Origin: Endothia cerciana
Taxonomy: Eukaryota > Ascomycota > Sordariomycetes > Diaporthales > Cryphonectriaceae
NCBI GenBank assembly: GCA_026119935.1
Contig: JALRMH010000045.1
Span: 124,001-188,000, forward strand
DNA length: 64,000 nt
Reading direction: 5' to 3'
Numbering within the stretch: position 1 is the stretch's first letter; each line of letters begins with the position of its first letter. Made by a program: the position numbers and the translations under genes. Positions 33,239-44,481 of the stretch are shown here, piece by piece. The notes beneath the pieces were generated by a model that had not been told where the DNA came from, did not search any database, and was given only the letters and a program-made list of their open reading frames with translations.

Positions 33239-36200
33239 ATGGCTCGAGAGGTCGGCTGGGGCGGCTCGGGCTTTGCGATAGCAGATGCTGTCCTCCTGCA
33301 GGCTCAGGTGTTGTACCCGTTCCTCCTCCTATCGGCTTTCGGGGTCGTGTTCGCGGTTCATAGTGTGATCGCGTCACGACGACAAGAAGATATCGAAACG
33401 CCCACCGTCACTGGCCCTGGCGGCAAACCGTTGCCTGTCACTAGGATAAAAGTCGAAAAATCCCAGGTCCGCAACGCGGCGCCCCCAGAGTTCTCACCAG
33501 GGTCTTGTCTATGTTTCAAGGCTGGCACTGCTGTGATCGTGCTCACGTTCGTCGCACATCTGGCGCATATCATCGTCCAATGTGCCCAGGCGAGCTGGTC
33601 AAGAACTGATCGGTTCTGCAACGATGAGCTTCTCGTGAGCTCTCCCCCCACCCCCGGCCTCCTCGGATAACTTGACGGCCTCGGACTGATTTCTCGTCGC
33701 AGGTGTACATTCTAGGCGGTATCTTCTTCTGGGGCTACATCGAATTCTCATTGTTCGGAAAGAAGCTGGACAAGCCGAACCCCATCCACTACGCGGTCTG
33801 GTGCATCGGTCTTGCCTACGAATTGATCATCCTCGTCGCCTTCCTCGTGGTCTCCAACGGCAGGCTCAACAAGCTGTACTCGGATAGGAGCCCCCTGGAG
33901 CTGCGCGGCACCTCGAGTCGGAAACCAATCCCGACTGACGCAACACTTCTCACCGTCTTAGTCATCCGCACCTGCATGCTGTTCGGATTGGTCGTCCTCT
34001 ACGTTTGTCTTCGCGGTATCGCAAGAACATTTGGCTGGTACTCGATAGACGCGGCGGCAACGAATGCTGACGAAACCACGCCGCTGATCAACGGTCATGC
34101 GACGGGTCTCGAGGCTAACGGCCACGCACTGGCTAATGGCCACGTGAGTGGCAGTGCGGTCAGCTATAGGCCCCGAAGGAGGACGAGCGATGCTCGGCGT
34201 GTTAATGGCACGACTAAGGGTGCTCGCCAGAAGCAGGCCGAGTTCGCGTTCTACCGACCGGAGAAGCTGCCACACCGCTCGTGGTGGGAGTATCTCCGTG
34301 GCTACCGCGTCTTCTTTCCCTATCTCTGGCCCGCTAATGAGCCCAGGCTCCAGCTGCTGGTGCTGGTCTGTTTCATCCTCGTCGTCCTCCAACGGGCTAT
34401 CAACGTCTTGGTCCCCACAAGGCTGGGCATCTTGGTCAATGCCCTGGCTGAGGCATCCAAGACTGGCGGCGCTGCCATGCCATGGAGGGAGCTCGTAATA
34501 TTCCTGAGTCTGAAGCTGATGCAAGGTCCATCAGCGATACTAGGCTCACTCCGGTCAATGCTGTGGATCCCCGTGACACAACACTCCTACATCTCACTGC
34601 AGACTGCAGCGTTCGAACATGTTCACTCACTCTCCTTGGATTTCCACCTGGGGAAGCGAACCGGTGAGCTGCTGTCTGCGCTCAACAAAGGCGGCTCGGT
34701 CAACCAGTTCCTTGAGCAGACAACGTTTCAGGTTGCACCGACTTTGATGGATCTATTCATTGCAATCGGGTTCTTCTGGGTCAAGTTCGGCCCCATCTAT
34801 GCCCTCTGCGCCACGATCATCACCTTTACTTACCTCGTCCTGACTATCAACATGGCGTCGAGCAGGGCCGACCAGAGACGCGATATGGTTAACGCTGACA
34901 GGGAGGAGGAAGCCGTGAAGAACGACTCGATTACCGCCTACGAGACAGTCAAATATTTCAACGCCGAACCTTTCGAATTCATGCGCTATCGAGGTGCTAT
35001 TAAAACCTTCCAGAACGCGGAGGCGAGAGTCACAGCCGGCATGAACATGATGAACATGTGCCAAACAGTCGTTTTCATCAGCGGTATGCTGATAGTCATG
35101 ACCATCGCAGCATATGAAGTGGTCATAGGGCGGCGCGACATGGCGCAGTTCATTATGTGCATGACATATCTGAACCAGCTTCAGGGGCCGCTCAACTTCT
35201 TTGGGTCTTTCTATCGCACTGTCCAGCAGGCGATGATCTCTGGAGAGCGTCTGTTGGAGCTCTTCAAGATCCAGCCGAACATGAACGACAAGCCCGGTGT
35301 CCCACCACTGAAGGACTGCCAAGGGCACATTCGATGGAAGAAGGTGGACTTCGACTACGCCAACAGCCCGGCACTGAGGGACCTCTCTTTCGAATGTCGA
35401 CCTGGCACTACGACGGCTTTTGTTGGAGAGTCTGGAGGCGGCAAATCGACGATCTTCCGTTTGATGTTCCGCTACTACAACACCAAAGACGGAAACATTG
35501 AAATCGATGGCCGGGATGTTAAGGACCTGACTATCGACTCGGTGCGCAAGGCGATCGGTGTCGTCCCCCAGGAGACGATCTTGTTTAACGAGACCATCAA
35601 GTACAACTTGAAGTACGCCAATCAAGATTGTACTGACGAAGAGATCTTCGAGGCTTGCCGGGCAGCAAGCATCCACGACCGCATCATGTCATTTCCGGAC
35701 GGCTATGAGACCAAAGTTGGCGAACGGGGCATGCGTCTCAGCGGTGGTGAGAAGCAGCGGATCTCGATCGCTCGGACGATCTTGAAGAAACCTAAGATCA
35801 TCCTGCTGGACGAGGCGACGTCAGCGCTGGACTCCGAGACCGAGCAACAGATCCAGGGCAAACTCTTCCAGAACAAGGAGTTGGGCGAGGGCAAGACTAT
35901 GCTGATCATCGCGTAAGTCAAACAACACGTTAACCTCGCCGCATGATCACCATCTAACTTGCATTCCTAGACACCGGCTATCGACCATCACCCATGCGGA
36001 GCAGATCTTGGTTCTTCATCGAGGCCGCATCGTTGAACGTGGAACCCACGATGAGCTGATTACGAAAGAAGGCAGATACTTCGCCATGTGGCAGAAACAG
36101 GCCAAGGCGGAGGAGGCTGCCAAAGCTGCGCTGGCAGCTAAGCAACAGGCACGGAAGGCCCTGCGGGAGGCCCGCCTGTCCGGCAAGGACAGCAGCGACG

Positions 36201-36319
36201 AGCACTCGGACGATGGCGGCGACAGCATCGGGAGCCTTTCAGCCCACAACCTTCCGACGGCACCCACCACCCCAGCCGTCGAACTTCCTGGCTTGCTCAT
36301 GATTCCTCGCGAGTCATAA
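33239..36319 (+). CDS. hmt1: HMT1/ABCB6-type ABC transporter
   Basis: Half-size ABC exporter, probably in the vacuolar membrane, related to fission yeast Hmt1, which moves phytochelatin or glutathione-metal conjugates. Three exons: 33239-33634, 33703-35912 and 35971-36319, with introns of 68 and 58 nt; 984 residues. The N-terminal 210 residues or so hold several hydrophobic segments, the extra membrane domain typical of this subfamily. The six-helix ABC membrane domain follows (about 330-620). The nucleotide-binding domain has Walker A GESGGGKST (about 705), signature LSGGEKQR (about 811), Walker B IILLDEATSALD and the H-loop HRLST, which is restored exactly by the last splice. A charged Ala/Lys-rich tail ends the protein. 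All ATPase motifs are intact. A mitochondrial Atm1 identity is less likely because of the N-terminal membrane extension. Confidence 0.93.
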
Positions 36320-37252
36320 ACCCACCTTACCACGACATATTCCCGACTCTTCAACTGTACAAATGCGTGATATTGCATATTATAGACGAGCCGCATAATA
36401 CCCCGTCAAGGACGATTCACTGAGATCGAACCTTCGTCTTTCACAAGTCATCATTCATGCATCGGCGGCGTTGGCGGCATACCATCAAGAGTCCAACACT
36501 CATAGAGGCTCGGAGGCTCGTGGAGTTTAGGGTGTTTCGCCTTAGGCAAAGAAGACTGGACTAGCTGATGGCTTGCTTTTCAAACATTCACGGATCTCAG
36601 AGGCACCCCGGCAACACACGATCGCGACCTCTGAGAATGGCGTTTTTTCCCGGAACGGGCCGGTCACATCTGTGAGAAGGAGGGAATCACTAATATGTCT
36701 TTCGAGATACCAGCCGGGCTGATTTGTCCATTTCAATGCCTCCCTTTTATTACGTTGGACCGGGCATCACATCGCGTCGGTTGCGAAAGGACTCAACAAC
36801 CTCTATTATGTCTTCACATGCCCTGATCTGACATTTCGGTTTTTGAAATTTGGTTTCCTTTATCTTTTTTCCCCGATGTTTTCCTTTGCCACGGGGTTGC
36901 GGGTCATGCTATGGGAAGGGTGAAGAACGAGAATGATTTCACCAGTACTCTTGATATGATCATTAATGGCTTGACGAAAGGTATGCTGCTGTCTTTTGAC
37001 ACGGCGATGAAGCATAAGCATTTGCAAGAGGGTATTCGAATACAAGACACGGGTGTGTGTATGCGTGTTTTATTATTATTCTTTTTTTTTATTATGATGA
37101 TGATGATGATACTTGTTGCTGCGGCTCAGCACATCATATCACGCAGTACTTTTGTTAGAAAACCCGCGGACGTCGAGGTCGAACTTGGTCCTGCAGATTA
37201 GGGCCAGACAGGCAGACAAATGACAAGTATGCTGTTCTATGCATCGGTATCT

Positions 37253-37253
<1 letters not shown>

Positions 37254-37291
<38 letters not shown>
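37254..37291. repeat. GC then CA dinucleotide microsatellite
   Basis: About five GC units run into about fifteen CA units, an alternating purine-pyrimidine tract. It is the same composite as the tract at 26720-26768 in the opposite orientation. Confidence 0.9.
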
Positions 37292-37292
<1 letters not shown>

Positions 37293-37456
37293 CCCTCACC
37301 GTGTCTCCTTCCTTCCTATGTGCGTCCGCTCTGATTTGTTCCGTCATGAGGGCAGGGGGTGGCCGCCGTCCAGCAGAGCCGTCTCTACATGAGTTCTCCC
37401 TCATGTGAGCACCCTGCCTATATCTCCCGGTCCTCCAGTCCTCCCGGTGTACCTGC

Positions 37457-37487
37457 TTTCTTCTTCTTCTTCTTCTTCTTCTTCTTT
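37457..37487. repeat. TTC trinucleotide microsatellite
   Basis: Roughly ten TTC units, a homopyrimidine tract in the convergent 3' region. Confidence 0.85.
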
Positions 37488-37548
37488 CAGGTGGACGAAG
37501 CATCATCTCGAGGCGGTTCAGTTCCGGTCAAGCACCTTGATCAAGACC

Positions 37549-37568
37549 ATGCATGCATGCATGCATGC
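37549..37568. repeat. ATGC tetranucleotide repeat
   Basis: Five tandem ATGC units. ATGC is self-complementary when rotated (GCAT and ATGC), so the array is palindromic throughout. Confidence 0.85.
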
Positions 37569-38730
37569 ACGGATCGGTTGGACCATCCCCTCGCGTAAGC
37601 CTCGGCCTCCTTCCACCCCCCCCCCCCACCTTCCTCTCCTCCCTCGTCGTGTAGCATCGTACCCGCAGCCTCATCTTGCATGTCCATCTGGACACTTGCC
37701 TGAAGGGGTGGGGAGGGGGGGAGGGATGAAGGGAAGGGTCTCGGAGCGAGTGCTGTGCAGGTAGTACCACAGGACGTTGTAGATTACGATATGATCCTCC
37801 TCGGGTGACACAAAACTGGCATGGGTTATCCGGGGCTGTCAAATCGAGACTGCGGACACGGTCCATTAAGGGTTTTAACTATGCCTCGATCGAGAGCGCG
37901 GCCCGGATTTGAAGGCAAGAATGCGGGAAAGAACAGGACTATGTACTAGCAGCACTGAGAAGGGGGGGGGGGGTGGTGGCCTCTTGGGCGTCCACGCAGT
38001 CTGGCGCGCAGACGATTCCAGAGAGACGGGAGCGCATCCGCCGGCAAGTGGAGGGAGCCACTCGCCCCAGCACCCAGGGGGGTGGAGGGGAGAAGACCTC
38101 CTCGTCGCGTACATTTGAGACAGGAGCAAGCATCCTCTGGAAAGTCCCACCCCCTTCCCTCACGTCATGACTTCTCGGGAGGGCTCTCCTCACGCCGTGA
38201 TGAGTCTCCCCCCTCCTCGCTCATGTCCGGTCCCGGTCCTGATGCGGTAAGCAAGGACCCATCCATCCATCATCGCCTCCCATTCTCTCGTGGGCGGATC
38301 TTGTGTGTCGTAGCGAGCGTGAAATAAACGAATGAGGCCTTTATAGCAAAACGCCGATACACCGTCGCAATGCTCTGCTGATGTTTGATCCCCCCCCCCT
38401 TGGACCCTGTGCCCTTCCGTTCCACATCGGCCCCCAGCCCCAAAGCACCCCTTGCCGAAGTCGTTTATATCGTCATTCTTTTGGGGAGCGTCAATATGTA
38501 CCCCTTCCTCTTGTGTCGTCCTCGAGCGAGCAGACAACCCAATCCATATCGGACACCAGCCATCAGTGAATATCGGGTACAAATTCGGCCTTCCGAGGAG
38601 GGCCAGTCGAAGGTAAAAAGCGAAGGGATGGTATTATAATCTGGCGTCCAAGAAGAAGAAAGAAAAGAAAGAAAATTTCGGCAGATGTCCAGCCCCGAGA
38701 TGGAAGGGCGAGGGAGTACCCTCGCCCCTC

Positions 38731-40297
38731 TCATTCCTTCTTGGCGGTGCCGTTTGCCGCGTGGCCGTTCGCGACCAGAGGCCTCGTCTCGCCTTCGACC
38801 TCTTCCTCGCTGTCCTCGCCGTCTTCACGGTCGTCCTTGGCGATATTGAAGAAGAGGAAACGGTACGCGATGCGGATGATGAAGAAGAGCCAGAAGAGAT
38901 TCAAGGCCTGCAGAGCCGACAGCAGAGAGATGGTGATGTACTGGGAGAGCCAGCACTTGTACTGCTGGGTGGCCCAGTTCAGCTCGAAGGGGCCGACGGT
39001 CTTGAACTCGGTGAAGAGCGAGTAGATGATGCGCAGGTTGAGGTAATGGCGCAGGTAGATCCACACACCCATGAAGAAGGCGAAGTAGGGGCCCTGGATG
39101 GGGCTGTCGATGTAGTTGAGGGACTTGGAGGTCTGTCATCACAGGGGATCAGCAACCGGGTCAGCACGTTTGTGAGACCTCCGGGGCGCGGGCGGGGGCG
39201 CTCGCATCTGCGCGGGGAACACGCGCGGGGGGGCGAGACTTACCGCAAGGAAGAAGTCACTTATATCATGTGTGATGTACACCGCCAGTCCAATGTAGGT
39301 GAAGTGGAAGCGGTAGCTGAGGCCGATGAGCGCCAGGCTGACGAGATGGTGGCCGACGAGCTCGTTGTAGTCCTTACGCGGCGCCTCCAGGCCGAGCACC
39401 ATGACCATGAGCTGCTGGAGCCAGTAGGCAGCCTGGAACAGGTAGTAGAACTTGAACATGGCCTCGTGGGTCATGTGCGGAAAGCCGGCGTACATTCCCG
39501 TGGTGTTGAAGTACCACACGGGGGTGTGGCTCATGATGTACATGCCCCAGGGCCCGGTGAGGCCAAAGTAGACGGCGGTGTACATCTGCTCCATGAAGCG
39601 GTTCTGCTTCCCCTTGGACCTGAGGCCCGCGAAGCGCGCCAGGGGCCGGAGCAGCTCCTGCATGATGAACTCGCGGGTGAAGGACAGGACGATGGCGTAG
39701 AAGACCACGAGGGCGATGTCCCACGGGCCCTTGCCATATTGCGCCGGGGCGTCTGGGGCGGCGCCGGCCTCGGCGGGCAGCTTGTAGCTGAGGAAGATGA
39801 AGTGGGAGACGGGGTTGGACTCGGTCGGGTGTATGGCGTAGAAGCTGGCGAAGACGAAGAGCAGCAGGGCCGGCAGGGCCCAGGTGTGCTTGACGGCGTA
39901 GCTGGTCGCCCTCTGCGCCAAGCCCCGTGCCTTGCGCCGCTTGGACTGACGTTTCGAGGTCGCCGGGCCGTCTTTCGAGTCGGTCCGCTAGCGAGCAGAG
40001 CAGCAGTCAGCGATCGTCCCAAGGGAAGGCGGGGCCAGGCCGCGCCTCCGCGTCCAAGGCAGAAGGGGAGGAGGGGCATCAGGGCAGCGCAATGGCCACG
40101 AAACATACCCTTCCACTGGCGGCGCTGAGATGGGCCAGGGACGTCGCTAGCGACGGGGCGCCTGTGTCGCCCCTGAGCAGCTCCGCCTGTATGGCGCTCG
40201 ACTTCCTCCTGCGCCGGGCCGAGTCACCGCCGGCATCCTGAGAGGAGGAGAAGTGGTCGTTCGTGTTGAGCAGCGGGAAGGGTTCCGAGCCCGCCAT
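38731..40297 (-). CDS. lag1: Ceramide synthase (Lag1/Lac1 family)
   Basis: Acyl-CoA-dependent sphingoid base N-acyltransferase in the ER membrane, making ceramide. Three exons: 40297-40109, 39987-39244 and 39132-38731, with introns of 121 and 111 nt; 444 residues. A TLC (TRAM-LAG1-CLN8) domain spans roughly residues 190-400 with several membrane segments. The Lag motif is intact: the catalytic HH pair at residues 276-277 (ELVGHHLVSLALIGL) and the later HD at 303-304 (VYITHDISDFFLA), which sits right at an exon end. The N-terminus is cytosolic, basic and Ser-rich (RRRRKSSA), a likely phosphorylation region; the C-terminus is acidic (DDREDGEDSEEEVEGE) and ends in Lys-Lys-Glu. The start at MAGSEPFPLLNTN is the first in-frame ATG; the leader just upstream is a CT-repeat region. 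Confidence 0.94.
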
Positions 40298-40876
40298 GAT
40301 GGGCAAAAGGGTCGATCCGAGACAGGGACGAAGGGGGGGGGGGGGAGGGTGTGGTTGCGAGAGGGTGTTTCACTGTTGGAATGCTGGGTATTTGTGCAGT
40401 CCTGGGGAGGTTGTGGGGTGGAGGGGGCAATCCTCTCTCTGTCTCTCTCTCTCTCTTGTTCCTGTCGCCGGGGTAGTTGTCGCCGGGAAGAAAGGAGACA
40501 GGAGATGGAGAGGTTAGAAGAGGTGGTGGGCTCTGGTTGGATGTCGGGTGGTGCACCATCAAATGATAAAATTTGCGGACATTAGAGGGCGACCGGGGTT
40601 TAGCGCAGGGCAGCAGGGGCCCAGGGGTTGCGGCCGAGGGGCTAAGTAGGGCATAATACTATGGTACTATGACTATCTAGTACCGCGACTCATATACTCT
40701 GGTAGCAGAACTCCATTGGCGGTCTACGGAGCACGGAGAAGTACGTACCAACAGCCCTCCCTCCAAGGTCATACATTAGTGTGGGACTGGCTATAGTAGT
40801 CATGGGGAGTTGTTCATGCTGCAAGTAAGCAAGGTGCCTATTCGGAATTGGACATCTTCATCTGCATCTGTATTGC

Positions 40877-40900
40877 GGCATTGGCATTGGCATTGGCATT
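40877..40900. repeat. GGCATT hexamer repeat
   Basis: Four perfect tandem GGCATT units upstream of the Lag1 gene. Confidence 0.85.
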
Positions 40901-41244
40901 GCACACATAGTATAGTACTAAGGTAATAATAGGTTGGCACTCCTACCCTCACCTTGATAGGTCACCACCTCCCTGCACTGTAGTCTACTATTAGGATGGT
41001 GATTCCTTCTTTTTTTTCTTCTTCCTTTTTCTATTTCTTTTTACAAAGTTGAGGACTCTCTCTCCGTCCCCTTGTGCTGACATGTCACCATCTCGACCTC
41101 ATCACCCACCACGGCATATCCAACGCAGAGGTGCCGCCGAGCCCCTTTTTATTCCCATTTCCCCCCTTATCGATAGCACGTCAGTCCAGCTTTCGGCGGG
41201 ACCGCCGGGCGCCCCCCTCGACAGGTCTCCCCGAGCTTCACCTG

Positions 41245-41249
<5 letters not shown>

Positions 41250-41282
<33 letters not shown>
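41250..41282. repeat. CT dinucleotide microsatellite
   Basis: About sixteen CT units, a homopyrimidine tract between Lag1 and PalH. A shorter CT tract lies at 40436-40455. Confidence 0.9.
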
Positions 41283-41286
<4 letters not shown>

Positions 41287-42042
41287 CCGCATATACAGCC
41301 CCCGTAGGGAAAAAAAACAGGACGAAGGGGCATAAAACAAGAATCAGCAGGGCGAAAGGGGCAGGGGATTGGGGGAGGGGGGTGCCTTGGTCTGCGGGAG
41401 GCTCCCGGCACTCCCGGCTGCCCGACCATCCCGGATCTTCAGCCCCCGTGACGTCGGCGGTGCCGGTGTGCCCCCCACACCACCCTCCCTTACGGCCGGC
41501 TCGGGGTTCGCACGCTCTCTCAGGTCCGGGCAGGCGGGGCGTGCAGGTGTCAACCTCTTGAACAGTTCGTCTGCGTACTTTACACGTCGGGTAAAGAGGC
41601 GAGAACCGCCGCCGACCTGGCTGGGGCTGGTTTCAGGAGGGGCATCTCGAGGTACCAAAGTGCGCTACCTCGCGGCAGGTGTTGGGAAAGATTGTGCGTA
41701 TTCCATTTCAGGACATCTTCTTTGCCCCTCGTCAGGTTTTCCTATAGTAGTCCGTCTCGCCTGTCCATTGGCGTTCCTAGGTATTCAAGTCCCATATACA
41801 GAGAAGACCCCGGTGTCGTAGCCAGAGTAGCAAATGGTATATACCCAACTGCGGTTTCTCTTTTTCGCCCGAAATCAATCAACCAACCCGAAAAGACACG
41901 TCGCCGCCCGAATGCACCGTGCGAAAAATCCATCAGACGCCAGAGAACACCATGCGCTAGATTCATTGTAGACCCAGAACCAGAACCTGGACCGAAAACC
42001 CCATATGCCGAAACCGATCCTCATCTCAGATCTTGAGGCCTC

Positions 42043-44481
42043 TTAACCCCCCACTACCGGGGGGATGGGCCCCTGGGCGGATGGCGCCGGCGCCGTCTCA
42101 GACTCGAGCCCCGGCACGTGCACGGGCACGGGCCGCGCCAGGTTTGCCATCTCCAGACTGTTGGAGCCAGACGAGCCTTGTGTTGTGACCGGGGCGCCAT
42201 CCGACCCCCCACTGTGGCTCCGCCATAATCGCGGAGAGACAGGTCCAGAGCCCGCCGCCGACGTCCCGGTGGTGTTATTAGAGGTTGCCTGGGTGTGAGG
42301 CGGTGGTTGGGTTAGCGTGGTGGCTCCGTTTGGCTGTTGTTCTGCTGCCTGCTCCTGGCGGAGCTGTCGTAACGCAGCACCCCTTCGCGGTGGTGCTGGG
42401 ATGACTTTTACGGGCAGGGCTTCCGTGTCGACCTCAGGCCTCATGCGCTCCCGCAGCCTCTCCGCCCGAGTCACGGCAAAGTCCTCAAAGCGCGACTTGA
42501 GATTCCGGCGTCCGCTGTCCTGAGAGCTCGGCTCACTTGCCTTGTGCGATGCATCCGTCGAGGTCAGGTTTGTCTTGGAGGGCATGCGGAAGAGCTGTGT
42601 GGCCTGGCCCAGGCCTCGCAATCTGTTACTGCCCAAGGTTGAGGGGTTCGTGGGATTCGGAGTATTGGCTGCGGTATGTCCGGCGGCCTGGCCAGCGACT
42701 TGGCTGGCAGACTGGCTGGGAGTCACGGAGGGCTCTGGGGTGACCGCCAGGGCCCTGTCGACCGTGGGCGCACGCTCTTCGGCGCTATTCCGCCTCGAAT
42801 GCGGCTCCATAGGTTCCTCCACCTCGGGGACGGCAGCAGGCAAAGCTCCTATCGTTGAGTCCGGACGAGGATCGGCTGTCATTCCAGGTGGTGTGTCGGA
42901 CATTGGCTGATAGCGCACCGCATAAACGGTACTGGCGGCACTTGCTGTGTCGGTTCTAGATACCGGTGTCGCAGCCGCCGGCGGTCTTGTTGGCCACAGC
43001 GGTGGCTGCAGAAACCGAATTGCGCCCCTCTCGCCCCTGGCAGTCCCACGCGTCCCGGGCTCAGCCCCAGTGGCATCGTCGCGAGGCCTGGACCTCGACC
43101 TCTGTCGGTACCGAGAGGCTATGGAGGACACCAGTGGCCACGGGCCGCTCTTTCCATCGGATGTTGGGACGCTCCTTGCCCTGGCAAGACCGCTTTCTCC
43201 GCCATCGTCGTCATCATCGTCTCGCTTCGTGTTCTTCCGTTTTCGCGGCCACGAGTATTCGGACGCCGACATGCCCAGCATCTCATCTCCGTCAAACACC
43301 TCTCGGCCCAGGATCCCGTCCTTCTTCTCTTCTCTTTCCAGTGCTTCAATCCGTTCCACCCACTCCCAAACTATGGTGCTTGCTGCCGCACCCCCGACCC
43401 AGCGGACGTAATCACCCCAGCCAGTGAAGTCCGGTTTGCAGATATCCAAGATGAAGAACACGATCGGTACCAGGACAGCCGTTATCGAGAGCAGGGCCAC
43501 CAGTCCAATGTTGCGCATCTGCGGGTGATAATACGCGTAATGCTTCTTCATCAAGGAGTAATACACCACCCAGGCGGCGTAGAGAACCCCCAGGGACAGT
43601 TGAAAGAGATAGCTGAGCGCGGGGATAGCGTCGGTAAAGGAGCGAGGACGCGTAGCCCCTGCGGTTGTGTACATGAAACTGTTGAGGGAGTCGAAGAGAA
43701 CGCCGAACGCGATCAGCGCGAAGGCGGTCCACTTGATGATGATCTTCTCCCGCTGCCGGGGGAAAAGCCTAATGAGGGTCTGGGCCTGGGCGAGCCATAG
43801 AAAGGCCTCGGATATGATCTTGATGACCTTGAGCTCTGTGCTTCCCAGGACGTCGGCCTGCAACAATGAGGCGTTCTGGTACCCCCCAGTATACTGTTGC
43901 TCGGCCACCCGAAAGGTGTCGACTGTCGCGATAGTCATGGACACGGCAACAAAAGTGGCCGCCATCTTCTGAAGCCAGGGGCGGCCCCCAATGTTCTGGC
44001 CGCCTGTTCCACCACTAGTGAAGCCTCCCCGTCCGAGCATGACCACCCCGCCGTCGAGAAATGACCTCGGCGTGATGAGCAGCATAATGACCAGCGTGTA
44101 CGCGATGACCGTGGTCGCTGCGAGGGCGAAGCATTGGGGGAAGGTCGAGGCGTAGAAGGGGTCTCGGATCTCGACAAGTGAGATGCTATCACCAGTCGTG
44201 TTCGTCTCGTCGAGTGATGATACGCCGCTGTTGGCAACAATGATGGGTGCCGTTGTGTGAGTGCATTCTGGCGTGAAGACGGCAGCCTGGGTGAGCGTGA
44301 TGGCCCCCCTCCCTGCGATATCGATGATACCTCCTGCTGGCAGGCTGACGGCAGAACATGCGGATGCCAGCGAGGCTGCTGCCGACGTAGCAGACGCGGC
44401 AATCAGCGGGCGCAGGTCCATGGCTGGCGACGAGTCCCGAGCGGATCGCGGCCAGCCGCTGGCAAGATCTTTGTCGGACAA
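42043..44481 (-). CDS. palH: pH-response sensor PalH/Rim21
   Basis: Plasma-membrane sensor of alkaline pH that starts the Pal/Rim signalling cascade through PalF and leads to processing of the transcription factor PacC. The gene is one exon encoding up to 812 residues. The N-terminal part is extracellular, followed by about seven membrane segments (roughly residues 115-385). The family-diagnostic stretch GWGDYVRWVGGAAASTIVWE lies just after the last membrane segment, followed by ERIEALEREEKKDGILGREV. The remaining C-terminal half is a long cytosolic, disordered, Ser/Pro-rich tail, which in this family binds the arrestin-like PalF. The start is uncertain: the ATG at 44421 (MDLRPLIAASATSAAA, 792 residues) looks more like the mature N-terminus than the upstream ATG at 44481. 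A mutation screen or homologue alignment would settle it. Confidence 0.93.
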   Translation of the reverse strand: MSDKDLASGWPRSARDSSPAMDLRPLIAASATSAAASLASACSAVSLPAGGIIDIAGRGAITLTQAAVFTPECTHTTAPIIVANSGVSSLDETNTTGDSISLVEIRDPFYASTFPQCFALAATTVIAYTLVIMLLITPRSFLDGGVVMLGRGGFTSGGTGGQNIGGRPWLQKMAATFVAVSMTIATVDTFRVAEQQYTGGYQNASLLQADVLGSTELKVIKIISEAFLWLAQAQTLIRLFPRQREKIIIKWTAFALIAFGVLFDSLNSFMYTTAGATRPRSFTDAIPALSYLFQLSLGVLYAAWVVYYSLMKKHYAYYHPQMRNIGLVALLSITAVLVPIVFFILDICKPDFTGWGDYVRWVGGAAASTIVWEWVERIEALEREEKKDGILGREVFDGDEMLGMSASEYSWPRKRKNTKRDDDDDDGGESGLARARSVPTSDGKSGPWPLVSSIASRYRQRSRSRPRDDATGAEPGTRGTARGERGAIRFLQPPLWPTRPPAAATPVSRTDTASAASTVYAVRYQPMSDTPPGMTADPRPDSTIGALPAAVPEVEEPMEPHSRRNSAEERAPTVDRALAVTPEPSVTPSQSASQVAGQAAGHTAANTPNPTNPSTLGSNRLRGLGQATQLFRMPSKTNLTSTDASHKASEPSSQDSGRRNLKSRFEDFAVTRAERLRERMRPEVDTEALPVKVIPAPPRRGAALRQLRQEQAAEQQPNGATTLTQPPPHTQATSNNTTGTSAAGSGPVSPRLWRSHSGGSDGAPVTTQGSSGSNSLEMANLARPVPVHVPGLESETAPAPSAQGPIPPVVGG

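Larger units (their letters stand above)
36320..38730. other. Convergent intergenic region after ABC transporter and Lag1
   Basis: About 2.4 kb between converging genes with no supportable ORF and many simple repeats: ATG (37095-37110), GC/CA (37254-37291), TTC (37457-37487) and ATGC (37549-37568), plus G and C runs around 37964 and 38391. The density of microsatellites is higher than elsewhere in the window. Confidence 0.55.
40298..42042. other. Intergenic: Lag1 promoter and PalH 3' flank
   Basis: Both flanking genes are on the minus strand, so this stretch holds the Lag1 promoter and the PalH 3' end. It has CT repeats at 40436-40455 and 41250-41282, four tandem GGCATT units at 40877-40900, and a CTACGGAGCACGGAG sequence at 40724-40738. 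No gene is supported. Confidence 0.5.

Noticed and set aside
38761..40128. A 455-codon plus-strand frame
   Set aside because: It is antisense to all three Lag1 exons and reads through their introns; the Lag1 motifs on the minus strand are decisive.
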